Shown: positions 34,475 through 44,305, counted from the stretch's first letter. The stretch is 64,000 nt of DNA from Collinsella aerofaciens (GCF_015558785.1 NZ_JADMOP010000006.1:1-64000); one strand, 5' to 3'. Numbers and translations: made by a program. The notes: generated by a model not told the origin, from the sequence alone.

Positions 34475-35524
34475 ATGGGTGAACTAGTAAACCGTGGAGA
34501 ATCGGCAATCGTGCCCGAAGGTTTTTACAAGCAGGTCTCCTCGATTCTCAACGCCGCTCGCGACAAGGCCTATACCGCCGTTAACTTTGCGATGGTTGAG
34601 GCATATTGGGAGATCGGCAAGAGTATTGTTGATGAACAGGGCGGAGAGGAGCGCGCCAAGTATGGCGATGCACTGATCGACGAACTTGCCGTTAGATTGA
34701 CTAAGGATTTTGGCAGAGGCTTCAACGCCAGAAGCTTAAGATACATGCGTCAGTTTTATCTTGCGTTCCCAATCCGGAACGCGCTGCGTTCCGAATTGAA
34801 TTGGACACATTACCGCAGGTTATCGCGTATAACCGACCCTGATGCTCGAACATGGTACATGAACGAATGCGCCGATTCTCGTTGGAGCACGCGTCAGCTC
34901 GAACGCCAGATCAACACCATGTTCCGCGAGCGCCTACTTGCCAGCAAGGACAAGGAGGCCGTCACCCAGGAAATCCAAAAGAGCGCCCCGGCTCGTCGCC
35001 CCGAGGATATCATCCGCGACCCATATGTACTGGAGTTTTTAGGTTTCTCGGACGATACTGCGTTTCGCGAGAGCGATCTAGAGCAGGCGCTCATCACGCA
35101 TCTTCAGAAGTTCCTGCTGGAGCTTGGCCGTGGTTTCGCTTTCGAGGCGCGCCAAAAGCGCATCACCTTTGATGGGCGCCATTTCTATATTGACCTTGTT
35201 TTTTACAACTATCTGATGCGCTGCTTCGTGCTCATCGACCTTAAGACGGACGACCTTACGCATCAGGACCTGGGCCAGATGCAAATGTATGTGAACTACT
35301 ACACGCGCGAGCTCATGAACGAAGGCGACAATCCGCCCATAGGCATCGTGCTCTGCGCGGACAAAAGCGATTCGATTGTCGAGTACACGCTGCCCGAAGA
35401 CAACGACCAAGTGTTTGCCGCCAAATACCTGCCGTATCTTCCAAGCAAGGAAGAGCTGGCGCGCGAACTAAGCGCCGAGTACCGCGCCATCAACGAAGCG
35501 ACCAATGGCGAAACGCAAGGGTAG
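34475..35524 (+). CDS. YhcG/DUF1016 PDDEXK-family nuclease protein
   Basis: A 349-residue YhcG family protein: N-terminal DUF1016 helical domain (about 15-165, AYWEIGKSIV, LRYMRQFY, LNWTHYRRL) and a C-terminal PD-(D/E)XK domain (about 200-335) with FYIDLVFYN and VLIDLKTDDLTHQDLGQM as the acidic/Lys core. Such proteins are often found with restriction systems or mobile DNA; here the gene stands alone. ATG 34475 is used; GTG 34472 directly before it is possible. A+T-richer than neighbours, so perhaps acquired. Confidence 0.85.
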   Translation: MGELVNRGESAIVPEGFYKQVSSILNAARDKAYTAVNFAMVEAYWEIGKSIVDEQGGEERAKYGDALIDELAVRLTKDFGRGFNARSLRYMRQFYLAFPIRNALRSELNWTHYRRLSRITDPDARTWYMNECADSRWSTRQLERQINTMFRERLLASKDKEAVTQEIQKSAPARRPEDIIRDPYVLEFLGFSDDTAFRESDLEQALITHLQKFLLELGRGFAFEARQKRITFDGRHFYIDLVFYNYLMRCFVLIDLKTDDLTHQDLGQMQMYVNYYTRELMNEGDNPPIGIVLCADKSDSIVEYTLPEDNDQVFAAKYLPYLPSKEELARELSAEYRAINEATNGETQG

Positions 35525-35949
35525 CAGCACGTTGCGACCGAAGCCACCGCAGCCGTCGCAGGCGCACTCGCGGTTGCGACGCACGCTACGAAACAATACC
35601 GGTCATGGACGCCGGCAACGACATTCTAGCCGTGGCTGGCGAGCGTGACCTGACAGGCAAAGACGCGGCCTTCGTCTGATGTGGGTCCATTGGCTGCCAC
35701 AGAAAAGGGCCGGTTGCAGCCGGCCCTTTAGACGATAATACCTGCGTTGCCCGCGCTTCCGAAGTGTGACTAGCTGAGGAGCGGGTTCCGCGGCACAACC
35801 TGATTTTACCCAGTGAGGAGGCTCTTTTGCAGCCGCTCCACTGTTTATTTACATCTGGCACCCTCAAACAATCAGACGGCAGCCCGCACTCCTGAGAGCT
35901 GCCCCGCACCCCCGGCCATCACCTTACGGCAACAACCGGTGCTACTCCC
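35525..35949. other. Intergenic stretch: terminator and possible gene remnant
   Basis: A terminator hairpin lies at 35705-35728. Before it, 35602-35679 encodes a short open piece (MDAGNDILAVAGERDL) ending in TGA, which reads like the tail of a lost gene but matches nothing I recognise. After it, CAGTG...CACTG near 35812-35844 forms an imperfect hairpin. No complete gene seen. Confidence 0.4.
35705..35731 (+). terminator. Terminator hairpin
   Basis: AAGGGCCGG (35705-35713) pairs with CCGGCCCTT (35720-35728), flanked by an A tract and TT, so it could act in either direction. Confidence 0.7.
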
Positions 35950-37287
35950 CTACTTCCCAAATAGCGCACCCAGCAGACCGCGGCGTTTGGGCTTCTCCTC
36001 TCGGTAGGAACCCTCGACGGCGGCTGCAACCTGGCGCGGTTGCTCGCCGCCTCCACGGCGCACGATCTGGTACAGGAAGGGCGATTTAACGTATTTGACC
36101 TCGACGGGCGTGGCGTGCACGGTGCTCTCACCGGACAGATGCAGGCTCGGGCTGAGCGGTGCCACGATATGCGTTTCGCGCTTGTCGCTAAACACCACCG
36201 CGGCCGCGCGGCCCGTCTGGCCGTTTACGGCAATGCGCACCTGCTCGCCATCGCGGCCGTCTGTCGCCGGACGATCGACAAAGTAGACCGGCACCATCAC
36301 CAGGCCGTCCTTATGTTTGCGGGCCTTGCGCGCCCACATGCGAATGCTCTTTTTATTGAGCCCCAGTACAGCCTCGGCGTCGTTGCCCGCAACGTCGAGC
36401 GCCAACTTATCAATGACCACCTGGTCCTTGGTAGACGCATCGACTGAGACAACGCGAAAGTCACCTTCCTGCATGGCGGGATCGAACGGACCGACCTTGG
36501 CAAAGTCCCACGGCTCCAAAATGCCCATGAGGCGAACGTCCAGGTAGTTTGCCCTGGGGTATGCCCAGTCGAGCACCTCGTAGTACACCAAGGCCTCCTT
36601 GCTCAGGCCCTTGCCCGGGAAGCTCGCCATCATGCGCAAGTCCGCCAGCGCCATGGGGAAATAGAAGAGCATCATGTCGTTTTGGATCGCGTCTTCCATG
36701 TCGTGCCCGGCAAAGGCATCCGGATACTGGCGCACCAGCTGCAGCGCGTTGGCACGTGCCTGCTGCGGCGAGATTTCGCAGGGAATACCCTGCTCGGGCA
36801 CATACTCCGCACCAACGCCCATGGTCAGGCGCTTGCTAAACGTCCCCGGCTTGAGCAGGTCCGCAATGCCGATCTTATTGCCGCAGGACGGGCACTCAAA
36901 CACACGCTGCGTTGACTCGCCCTCAAAGGACGCTCCGCAGAAGGGGCAAGGAATGCTCACATGCGTGGCCTCTTGGAACTCCTGCGCCGTGCCGCGATCC
37001 TCCCACAGCAGATGTTCCAGGACCGACTGATTGCGCCAGTGCGCATTGAAGAAATACCAGTCCGGGTCCTGCGGGCGCTCGAGTTGCGACACATGCGTGA
37101 GTTTGAGCAGTCCATCCACCACCGTCAACGGCGTATGGCGAATACCCAAAGCGCTCTTGGGCTCTCCGGCGTCCGCCTGCCACGGAACCACCGTGCCGCA
37201 ATAGGCGCACTCAAAGCTGCGCTTAGCCTGGTGCGAGTACATAGGGCCGCCGCAGTTTTGACATTTAATGGCAAACATCTCGTCCAT
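35950..37287 (-). CDS. Zinc-ribbon protein, function unknown
   Basis: A 445-residue soluble protein with two zinc ribbons: C9-x2-C12...C27-x2-C30 and C114-x2-C117...C132-x2-C135. A long domain without known motifs follows (GVGAEYVPEQGIP, DMMLFYFPMALAD, ILEPWDFA), and a basic C-terminus ends in KPKRRGLLGALFGK. AAAGGAGG precedes ATG 37287. The ribbon spacing is like TFIIB/RNA polymerase-type zinc fingers. No membrane segment or signal peptide. No partner is apparent; the neighbour is a divergent cation transporter. Confidence 0.65.
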   Translation of the reverse strand: MDEMFAIKCQNCGGPMYSHQAKRSFECAYCGTVVPWQADAGEPKSALGIRHTPLTVVDGLLKLTHVSQLERPQDPDWYFFNAHWRNQSVLEHLLWEDRGTAQEFQEATHVSIPCPFCGASFEGESTQRVFECPSCGNKIGIADLLKPGTFSKRLTMGVGAEYVPEQGIPCEISPQQARANALQLVRQYPDAFAGHDMEDAIQNDMMLFYFPMALADLRMMASFPGKGLSKEALVYYEVLDWAYPRANYLDVRLMGILEPWDFAKVGPFDPAMQEGDFRVVSVDASTKDQVVIDKLALDVAGNDAEAVLGLNKKSIRMWARKARKHKDGLVMVPVYFVDRPATDGRDGEQVRIAVNGQTGRAAAVVFSDKRETHIVAPLSPSLHLSGESTVHATPVEVKYVKSPFLYQIVRRGGGEQPRQVAAAVEGSYREEKPKRRGLLGALFGK

Positions 37288-37505
37288 GGAAACGTCCTCC
37301 TTTGCACAGGGGCTGTCGACATTAAGTATGTCGAGCAAGCAGGCACATGCCCATACCCATGTGGCCCAAAATGGACCACCCAGGCAGACGAGAAGGCTCG
37401 CTCGTTAGCACCGGCAGACTATTGCTGCATTTTCTGAGCATCGGCGCACGGCGCCCCCGTGCGAGCTACACTATCCCCTTAAACATGATTGTGAGGACGA
37501 CCGCT

Positions 37506-38687
37506 ATGCTATTTGTAAATCGGCTGGTACATACGCTTGTTCCCGGCAGCGAGAGCGAGCCGGTCGATGCATCTTGCCGCACCAACGCGGGCTTTTCCGC
37601 AAGCCTCGTCTGCATTGGCCTCAACATCACCCTGTGCCTGGCCAAGGGCATCGCGGGTCTGCTCGCCGGCTCCGTCTCCCTCATCGCCGACGCCTTCAAC
37701 AATCTCTCCGATGCGTCGAGCAACATCGTGAGCCTGCTCGGATTCCGACTTGCCAGCCGCCCGGCAGACGAAGACCACCCCTATGGCCACGGCCGCTACG
37801 AATACCTCGCCGGTCTGGTTGTCGCCGTCCTCGTTTGTGCCGTCGGCATCAACCTGGTGCTCGAGTCCGTTACCAAGATCATCAAGCCCTCCCCCACCGC
37901 TTACACACTCGTTTCCCTTGCGGCGCTGGCTACATCCATGCTCGTCAAGTTCTGGATGGCGGCGTTCAACCGCACGCTGGGCAACCGCATCGACTCGGAG
38001 ACGCTCATCGCCACGGCGCAGGATTCCAAAAACGATGTCATCGCCTCGGGCTCGGTCTTGGCGGCGGCGCTCATTTCGCAAACGACCGGCTTTGACCTCG
38101 ATGGCTGGGCGGGCCTGGGCGTGGGCATCTTCATTTGCATCAGCGGCATGGGCCTGGTGCGCGACGCCATCAGCCCGCTGCTGGGACAAGCGCCCGACCC
38201 CAAACTCGTCCAGGAAATCCGCGATAGGATTATGTCGTACCCGCAGGTCCTGGGCACGCACGACCTCATGGTGCACGATTACGGCCCCGGCCGTCAGTTT
38301 GCCAGCGCACACGTGGAAATGCCCGGCGAGGGCGATGCCTTTAAGCACCACGAGATTCTGGACACCATCGAACACGACATCAAACGCCAGATGGGCATCG
38401 GTATCACGCTGCACTGCGACCCCATAGCCACCACCGGCGACGACCTGCGCGGCTGGGTCAAGCGCGGCGTAGCGCAGATCGACCCCACGCTTTCCATCCA
38501 CGACCTTCACGAACACGACGGGTTCGTTTCGTTTGACCTGGTGCGTCCCGACGGCTTTGACATATCCGACGAGGAGCTGCTGGAGCTCGTCACGCGCATC
38601 GTGCACGAGCGTCGACCCGATGCATCATGCGTCGTCACGTTTGACTCGGGCTTTAGCTCGCCCGAACGTCCGGCAGAGCAGCTGTAA
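37506..38687 (+). CDS. Cation diffusion facilitator (CDF) transporter
   Basis: A 393-residue metal/proton antiporter of the CDF family. The membrane domain (about 30-220) has SLIADAFNNLSDASSN with the first H/DxxxD-type site, then HPYGHGRYEYLAGL, and DSKNDVIASGSV with the second Asp pair. The cytoplasmic C-domain (about 225-393) is longer than usual, with HDLMVHDYGPGRQFASAHVE. ATG 37506 with GTGAGGA upstream is preferred; a longer frame exists but begins inside the divergent promoter region. Substrate probably Zn, Mn or Fe. Confidence 0.88.
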   Translation: MLFVNRLVHTLVPGSESEPVDASCRTNAGFSASLVCIGLNITLCLAKGIAGLLAGSVSLIADAFNNLSDASSNIVSLLGFRLASRPADEDHPYGHGRYEYLAGLVVAVLVCAVGINLVLESVTKIIKPSPTAYTLVSLAALATSMLVKFWMAAFNRTLGNRIDSETLIATAQDSKNDVIASGSVLAAALISQTTGFDLDGWAGLGVGIFICISGMGLVRDAISPLLGQAPDPKLVQEIRDRIMSYPQVLGTHDLMVHDYGPGRQFASAHVEMPGEGDAFKHHEILDTIEHDIKRQMGIGITLHCDPIATTGDDLRGWVKRGVAQIDPTLSIHDLHEHDGFVSFDLVRPDGFDISDEELLELVTRIVHERRPDASCVVTFDSGFSSPERPAEQL

Positions 38688-38696
38688 TCGACAGCA

Positions 38697-38766
38697 AAAC
38701 GGGACGCAGGACCGCCGACCAACGCGCCTACGCGCCCGGTCACGCGATCCTGCGTCCCGTTTTTGT
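38697..38766. terminator. Bidirectional terminator
   Basis: A 16-bp perfect stem (38697-38712 with 38749-38764; AAAACGGGACGC and its complement) has A and T tracts on both sides. It serves the CDF gene and the convergent gene at 38799. Confidence 0.88.
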
Positions 38767-38798
38767 TTGCACTGCTAAGACTTCTAGCCGCTCGGCCG

Positions 38799-39809
38799 CT
38801 AGTTTCCCTGTGCGCCCGAAATGCCGTTTTGTAGGGCGTTCCAGGCATCCGTCGCCATGTCTCCCAAGTTCTGCGCGGTATCGCCCAGGTTTTGTGTCGT
38901 ATCGCCCAGCTCTTGCGCCTTGTCTCCCAATTCCTGCGCCTTGTTGCTCAGGTCCTCCAGCATGTTAGAGCTCGAGCTGTCGGTGCCGCTTTGGCCGTCG
39001 GACGAGTTGCCCGAGCTGTTCTTGTGCGTGAGTTGAATTTCAAGGTTACCGTTGTCGTTATAGTAGGCAGATGTGACGACCCAGTTGGCATCGACGACGG
39101 GCGTTGAGCCATCATCAGTCAGGACCACGGCATTCGAAAGATCGGCACCGCGCGACTTGAGGAGCTTCTTGGCGTTGGACCAGTACTGCCCCGGGATATC
39201 GCTCAGATCGACGGTGCTAGACGAGGCGGACTCGGTTTGCCCGGCAGTGGTATCGGCCGTTGAACTCCCTCGCTTGTTGAGCATGCCCGACACAATGGCG
39301 AACACAATCGAGAGGGCAAAGAAGATCGCCAGCACAATCAGGATTTTCTTGATCACACTCGACGAACGCGACGGCGCCTCTTCCTCGTCCTCACCATACT
39401 GCGGAATCGATTTGGGATAGTCGCGATAAGGTTGGCGCGCATACGGATCGCGCGACTCATATCGAGGCTGGGCCTGTGCCGTGCGCGGCACATACGTCGT
39501 CTGCTGAGCCTGCGGAATGGGATTCTGCGGCAGGTCATCATAGGGATTCGGCGTCGAGGCAGCATAAGAATCCTGCGGCGCGTAATCAAACGGATCCGGG
39601 GCTGCGTTGCCATAGGGGCCTTGCGAAGATGCAGCGTAAGAATCCTGCGCCGTGTCGCCATAGCCCATAACCCGGGTGGGCTCGGCAGAAGGCTGCGTCG
39701 CGGCGGGGTCGGTATAACCGGGGTTGGGAACAACGCGGGTCGCATCGGCGCTATCGCCAACCTGCGCGGAACCGTAGCCGCCCATCACGGTTGTCTTGTC
39801 CTGATCCAT
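38799..39809 (-). CDS. Single-pass membrane protein with TxV motifs and heptad tail
   Basis: A 336-residue protein. The cytoplasmic N-terminus (1-150) is rich in Pro, Tyr, Gln and Asp and has three short threonine motifs, TTVMGG, ATRVVP and PTRVMG, like phospho-threonine sites read by FHA domains. One membrane helix spans about 154-177. The outer part has a region resembling a PASTA-like fold (DLSNAVVLTDDG...WVVTSAYY, about 225-270) and a tail of five near-perfect heptads (AQELGDK, AQELGDT, TQNLGDT). Function is not known; envelope or Ser/Thr-kinase signalling is an inference. Confidence 0.65.
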   Translation of the reverse strand: MDQDKTTVMGGYGSAQVGDSADATRVVPNPGYTDPAATQPSAEPTRVMGYGDTAQDSYAASSQGPYGNAAPDPFDYAPQDSYAASTPNPYDDLPQNPIPQAQQTTYVPRTAQAQPRYESRDPYARQPYRDYPKSIPQYGEDEEEAPSRSSSVIKKILIVLAIFFALSIVFAIVSGMLNKRGSSTADTTAGQTESASSSTVDLSDIPGQYWSNAKKLLKSRGADLSNAVVLTDDGSTPVVDANWVVTSAYYNDNGNLEIQLTHKNSSGNSSDGQSGTDSSSSNMLEDLSNKAQELGDKAQELGDTTQNLGDTAQNLGDMATDAWNALQNGISGAQGN

Positions 39810-39927
39810 GCAACGATTCCTTTCCGTCGCGCGTGAGCCTCAAGCTATCCATGCATTCTACCCGCGCAAAAGCCTATGACGGGCAGAGTCCGTCGGTATC
39901 TACAAGACATGCGCGGGCCTAAGGATC

Positions 39928-39965
39928 AAAAAGCCCCGCCGTGCCTTGTGGGCGCGGCGGGGCGG
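39928..39965 (-). terminator. Terminator of fhs
   Basis: On the minus strand GCCCCGCCG pairs with CGGCGGGGC and is followed by TTTTT. It starts about 24 bases after the fhs stop. Confidence 0.85.
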
Positions 39966-39988
39966 GCTAGCAGCTATGGACAGCAGGC

Positions 39989-41656
39989 TTAGAACAGGCC
40001 GGTGATGTTGCCGTCGTTGTCGACGTCGATGTTTTCGGCCGCGGGCACCTTGGGCAGACCCGGCATGGTCAGAACACTGCCGGTCAGCGCGACCACAAAG
40101 TGGGCGCCGGCAGAAACCTTGAGCTCACGCACGGTGATGCGGAAGTTCTCGGGAGCGCCCAGGGCCTTGGCGTTGTCGCTAAAGCTGTACTGCGTCTTGG
40201 CGACGCACACCGGCAGGTTGCCAAAGCCGTTCTCGCGCAGCTCGGCGAGCTGGCGCTTGGCGGCCGGCGTAAAGTCAACGCCGTCGGCGCGGTAGACCTT
40301 GGTGGCAATGGCCTCGAGAGCGTCGGCCACATCGGCGCCGTCCTCATAGGCAAACTTGAGCTCACTCGGCTGCTCAATCAGACGCATAACCTCATCGGCC
40401 AGCTCGAGCGCGCCCTCGCCGCCCTTGGCCCAGACCTCGGATAGCTTAACGTTGACGCCGAGCTTCTGGCACTCGGACTCGATGAGCGCAAGCTCGGCCT
40501 CGGTGTCCGTCGGGAATCGGTTGATGGCGACCACGCAGGGCAGACCATAAACGTTCTGGATGTTGTCGACGTGACGCAGCAGGTTGGGCATGCCAGCCTT
40601 GAGTGCCTCGAGATTCTCCTCGTTGAGGTCGGCCTTGGCGACGCCACCGTTGTACTTCAGCGCACGAGCGGTCGCGACGATCACGACAGCGCTGGGGCGA
40701 ACGCCCGTCATGCGGCACTTGATGTCGAGGAACTTCTCGGCACCCAGATCGGCACCGAAGCCGGCCTCGGTAATAGCGACATCGCCAAAGCGCATCGCCA
40801 TACGCGTGGCCATGATAGAGTTGCAGCCGTGGGCAATGTTGGCGAAGGGACCGCCGTGGACAAACGCGGGCGTGCCCTCGAGCGTTTGCACCAGGTTGGG
40901 CTTGAGCGCGTCCTTAAGCAACGCGGCCATGGCACCCTGGGCCTTGAGGTCGCGGGCACGGACGGGCTCGCCGGCAAAGCTATAGCCGACGACAATCTCA
41001 CCCAAGCGTTCCTTGAGGTCGTTGATGCTCGTAGACAGGCACAGGATTGCCATGACCTCGGAGGCGACGGTGATGTCGAAGCCGTCCTCGCGCGGCACGC
41101 CCTGGGCCTTACCACCAATGCCATCGATAACATGGCGCAGCTGACGGTCGTTCATGTCGACGACGCGCTTCCAGGTGATGCGCTTAACGTCAATACCGAG
41201 CTGATTGCCCTGCTGGATGTGGTTATCAAGCATGGCGGCCAGCAGGTTGTTGGCAGCACCGATAGCGTGGAAGTCGCCGGTAAAGTGCAGGTTGATATCC
41301 TCCATGGGGATCACCTGAGCCCAGCCGCCACCGGCAGCACCGCCCTTAACGCCAAAGACAGGGCCGAGCGAAGGCTCGCGCAGGGCCACGGCACTCTTGA
41401 CGCCGCGGCGACGCAGGCCATCGGCCAGACCGATGGTCGTGGTGGTCTTGCCCTCGCCCGCAGGCGTTGGGTTGATAGCGGTCACGAGAACGAGCTTGGC
41501 CTGGTGATCAGTCGGCTCGTTGAGCAGTGAATAGTCGACCTTAGCCTTGTCGAAGCCGTACGGAATAAGGTGCTTAACGTCGACGCCGGCGTTCTTGGCC
41601 ACCTCGGTAATAGGCAGCGGCGTGACAGAACGTGCGATTTCGATGTCAGTAGGCAT
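39989..41656 (-). CDS. fhs: Formate-tetrahydrofolate ligase
   Basis: Joins formate and tetrahydrofolate with ATP to give 10-formyl-THF, the entry step of one-carbon metabolism in anaerobes. The 555 residues match family length. The P-loop [18 protein letters not shown] lies near residue 70, with [12 protein letters not shown] and [11 protein letters not shown] further in. AAAGGA lies 7 nt before ATG 41656; the longer frame upstream lacks a site. Works with FchA and FolD encoded at 27837-29326. Confidence 0.96.
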   Translation of the reverse strand: MPTDIEIARSVTPLPITEVAKNAGVDVKHLIPYGFDKAKVDYSLLNEPTDHQAKLVLVTAINPTPAGEGKTTTTIGLADGLRRRGVKSAVALREPSLGPVFGVKGGAAGGGWAQVIPMEDINLHFTGDFHAIGAANNLLAAMLDNHIQQGNQLGIDVKRITWKRVVDMNDRQLRHVIDGIGGKAQGVPREDGFDITVASEVMAILCLSTSINDLKERLGEIVVGYSFAGEPVRARDLKAQGAMAALLKDALKPNLVQTLEGTPAFVHGGPFANIAHGCNSIMATRMAMRFGDVAITEAGFGADLGAEKFLDIKCRMTGVRPSAVVIVATARALKYNGGVAKADLNEENLEALKAGMPNLLRHVDNIQNVYGLPCVVAINRFPTDTEAELALIESECQKLGVNVKLSEVWAKGGEGALELADEVMRLIEQPSELKFAYEDGADVADALEAIATKVYRADGVDFTPAAKRQLAELRENGFGNLPVCVAKTQYSFSDNAKALGAPENFRITVRELKVSAGAHFVVALTGSVLTMPGLPKVPAAENIDVDNDGNITGLF

Positions 41657-41802
41657 GGGCGGTCCTTTCGTTACCGAATGAGAAAAAGACCAATTCAGCA
41701 TAGCACGGGCGCGCAATAGTAAAACGCCCATAACCGATGAACGGCGATATGTTTACCCGATGCCCAGCGATAGCCTACAGATGCGCTAAAACAAGCCCAT
41801 TC

Positions 41803-42870
41803 CTACAGGGTCGGTTCAATACCCAAATGCTCAAAGGTGCGAAGCGTTGCCTGGCGGCCCTGGGGCGTGCGAATCATCAAGCCGCACTGCAGCAGATAGG
41901 GCTCGTAGACATCCTCAAGCGTACCCGGGTCCTCGCCCACCGCGCTAGCAAGCGTCGTCAGGCCCACGGCACGGCCGGAGAACGTCTTGGCAAGCGTCTC
42001 CAAGATGCGAATGTCCATCCAGTCCAGACCAAGCTCGTCGATCTCAAAGAACTCGAGCGCCTGACGGCAAATGTCAAGCTCAATAGGACCGTTGCCGCGC
42101 ACCTGCGCGTAGTCGCGCACGCGCTTGAGCAGACGGTTGGCAAGACGCGGCGTACCGCGGGAACGCGAGCCGATCTCGAGTGCACTGGCATGGTCGATCG
42201 TCACACCCAGAATGGTCGCCGAGCGTGTCACAATCTGGGCGAGCTCCTCGACGGTGTAGTAATCCAGGCGATACGAAATGCCAAAACGGTCGCGTAGTGG
42301 GCCGGTCAACATGCCCGAGCGAGTCGTTGCCGCTACCAGCGTAAACTTGGGGATATCCAGGCGAATCGAGCGCGCCGCCGGACCCTTGCCAATCACGATA
42401 TCGAGGGCAAAGTCCTCCATCGCGGGGTACAGGACCTCCTCGACCGAACGGTTGAGGCGGTGGATCTCGTCGATAAACAGCACATCACCCGGCTGCAAGT
42501 TAGTAAGGATGGCCGCCAGGTCGCCCGTGCGCGCGATGGCGGGGCCACTCGTGGTCTTAATCTGAGCGCCCAGCTCGTTGGCGATAACGGTGGCCAGCGT
42601 GGTCTTGCCCAGGCCCGGAGGACCCGAGAAAATCACGTGGTCGAGCGTCTCGCCACGGTTCTGCGCCGCTTCGATCAACACGCGCAGGCTCTGCTTGATG
42701 TGCTCCTGGCCGCAGTAGTCGTCCAGGCGCTGGGGGCGCAAAGTGCGGTCGACATCGAGGTCCTCGGCCGTCAGCTCCGAGCCCACCATGCGCTCGCCGT
42801 GCGCCATGGATGCCGCCGGCGAGTTACCGGGCGTCGCCCACAGGTCCTGAGAGTCATCGGCTTCCCACAT
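41803..42870 (-). CDS. ruvB: Holliday junction branch-migration ATPase RuvB
   Basis: RuvB hexamers drive branch migration with RuvA. The 355-residue protein has Walker [10 protein letters not shown], Walker [10 protein letters not shown], sensor ATTRSG and the C-terminal winged helix with the TPQGR motif. Its ATG overlaps the ruvA TGA by one base (TGATG), giving translational coupling. Last gene of ruvCAB. The N-terminal 30 residues are a non-conserved extension. Confidence 0.97.
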   Translation of the reverse strand: MWEADDSQDLWATPGNSPAASMAHGERMVGSELTAEDLDVDRTLRPQRLDDYCGQEHIKQSLRVLIEAAQNRGETLDHVIFSGPPGLGKTTLATVIANELGAQIKTTSGPAIARTGDLAAILTNLQPGDVLFIDEIHRLNRSVEEVLYPAMEDFALDIVIGKGPAARSIRLDIPKFTLVAATTRSGMLTGPLRDRFGISYRLDYYTVEELAQIVTRSATILGVTIDHASALEIGSRSRGTPRLANRLLKRVRDYAQVRGNGPIELDICRQALEFFEIDELGLDWMDIRILETLAKTFSGRAVGLTTLASAVGEDPGTLEDVYEPYLLQCGLMIRTPQGRQATLRTFEHLGIEPTL

Positions 42871-43490
42871 CACGCATCCATTCCGAGTCGCTTAAGCGCC
42901 GCGCCGAGCAGATCCTCGACACGCATATTCTGCCCATCATACCCGCTCAGGGCAACATCGGTCTCCTGCGGGCTAAAGCCCATGGAAAGGAGCGCCGCAC
43001 GGGCATCATCGATGGCCGAGGGAGCAGCAGCGGGCACGGGCATCGCAACCTGGCCGGGAATCACGTCGACCGGCACAAAGCCCTTATCCTTGGCAAAGGT
43101 GCTCTTGAGTTCCAGGATCAGGCGCTGAGCTGTCTTTTTGCCCACACCGGGTACCTTGGCCATGCCCTTGTCGTCCTCGGCCATCACCAGCGAATACAGC
43201 TGCCCCACGGTATAGGTGGAAAGCACGGCGAGCGCCAAGCGCGGGCCAACGCCCGAGACGGACACGAGCCGATCGAACATCGTGCGCTCATCCTTGGAGG
43301 AAAAACCGAAAAGTGTCATGGCGTCCTCGCGCACCTGCATACGCGTATAGAGGCGGACCTCGCCGCCGGGCGTCGGCAACGTGGCCGCAGTGCTGCCCGA
43401 GATGCCGAGCTCAAAGCCAACGCCCGACACATCGACGACAGCAGAGCTCATCGTGGCCTCGACAAGCGTTCCATGGAGCTGGGAAATCAT
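42870..43490 (-). CDS. ruvA: Holliday junction DNA-binding protein RuvA
   Basis: A 206-residue protein binding four-way junctions and loading RuvB. The OB fold begins [11 protein letters not shown]; the helix-hairpin-helix motifs [15 protein letters not shown] and [17 protein letters not shown] are clear; the C-terminal domain III ends [13 protein letters not shown]. Start ATG 43490 overlaps the ruvC stop (TGATG). A longer open frame in the same phase runs back through ruvC but is not coding. Confidence 0.96.
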   Translation of the reverse strand: MISQLHGTLVEATMSSAVVDVSGVGFELGISGSTAATLPTPGGEVRLYTRMQVREDAMTLFGFSSKDERTMFDRLVSVSGVGPRLALAVLSTYTVGQLYSLVMAEDDKGMAKVPGVGKKTAQRLILELKSTFAKDKGFVPVDVIPGQVAMPVPAAAPSAIDDARAALLSMGFSPQETDVALSGYDGQNMRVEDLLGAALKRLGMDA

Positions 43491-44011
43491 CAGTATCCGG
43501 TTCCTCTCTGTTGATAGAACTCGCCACCGGTGAGGGCGCGGGTGCGGCTGAGGTTTACGTGGCAGATGGCGCAGGCCAGGGCATCGGCGGCATGGTCGGG
43601 ATGCGGGTCGTGGTCGAGCTGCGTGAGCGTGCGCACCATGTAGGCGACCTGCCGTTTGTCCGCGGCGCCGGTGCCCACAACAGCCTGTTTGATCTGCATG
43701 GGCGTGTACTCGCCAATCTCGAGCGCGCATTCCGAAAGCGCCACGAGTGCAGCACCGCGGGCATGAGCCGTAGGAATGGCCGAGCGAACGTTGGCGCCAA
43801 AGTAAATGCTCTCGAAAGCAGCGGTATCGGGGCGGTAGCGCTCCACGACACCCTTGAGGTCGCGGGCGATATGCGACAGGCGCACCGCGAGCGGACTTCC
43901 GGCACTGGTCTCGATGCAGCCATAGGCACGGCAGCGAACCTCGCCACGACGCTCCTCGATAATCCCCCAACCCGTATGAGCCAAACCGGGGTCAATGCCC
44001 AAGATAACCAA
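43490..44011 (-). CDS. ruvC: Holliday junction resolvase RuvC
   Basis: A 173-residue resolvase with RNase H-like fold. MVILGIDPGLAHTGWG holds the first catalytic Asp, FESIYFG the Glu, and DHAADALACAICH the C-terminal acidic pair. First gene of ruvCAB, each gene overlapping the next by one base. A LexA-type box lies 56 bases upstream. Confidence 0.96.
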   Translation of the reverse strand: MVILGIDPGLAHTGWGIIEERRGEVRCRAYGCIETSAGSPLAVRLSHIARDLKGVVERYRPDTAAFESIYFGANVRSAIPTAHARGAALVALSECALEIGEYTPMQIKQAVVGTGAADKRQVAYMVRTLTQLDHDPHPDHAADALACAICHVNLSRTRALTGGEFYQQRGTGY

Positions 44012-44066
44012 GCCAACCTCCCCTCGTCTTTTTCAAAGCACAAGGCAAGGCCCCGCGCACTATTCA

Positions 44067-44080
44067 CGAACGTCTGTTCT
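44067..44080 (-). promoter_or_regulatory. LexA (SOS) box before ruvCAB
   Basis: CGAACGTCTGTTCT contains GAAC-N4-GTTC, matching the Gram-positive/actinobacterial LexA box CGAAC-N4-GTTCG except at the last base. Its position 56-69 bases before ruvC fits an operator. Confidence 0.7.
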
Positions 44081-44140
44081 AGAATAACACAACAGCGACC
44101 GTATCTAGCAAGCAAGGTTGAACCATAGGTTGAGCATAAG

Positions 44141-44287
44141 TCAGCGAGCGAGTCCCTGCCGTGGCAAGGTGTCACGAAAGAGGAGCGCCGCGTACTTCTG
44201 TACGCAAGCGACGGTTTGAGCGGCAGATTGCCCGGCAGGGGCTCGCGCAGCGTCGACTCGTTACGCGGTTTGGTAAAACCGCGTAAC
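44141..44287. repeat. Structured Collinsella-type repeat, copy B (one unit)
   Basis: This shares TCAGCGAGCG, AAGGTG, CAGATTG and GCGCAGCGTCG with copy A at 446-685. An 11-bp stem (44151-44161 with 44233-44243) encloses exactly 93 nt, as in copy A, but with a different sequence that still pairs, including a G-T wobble at the same step. The inner hairpin GCGTAC-TTCT-GTACGC (44190-44205) has the same TTCT loop. A 12-bp stem (44260-44271 with 44276-44287) ends it 18 bases from the stop of the gene at 44306. The rest of 44012-44305 carries the LexA box and the ruvC promoter region. Confidence 0.7.
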
Positions 44288-44305
44288 CTTGGCCCTATCC
44301 CATAG

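Noticed and set aside
35602..35679. Short frame with protein-like text as a gene
   Set aside because: Only 25 residues, no ribosome binding site, no family recognised; noted only as a possible remnant.
43490..43970. N-terminal extension of ruvA through ruvC
   Set aside because: The longer frame overlaps ruvC fully; RuvA homology begins exactly at MISQLHG.
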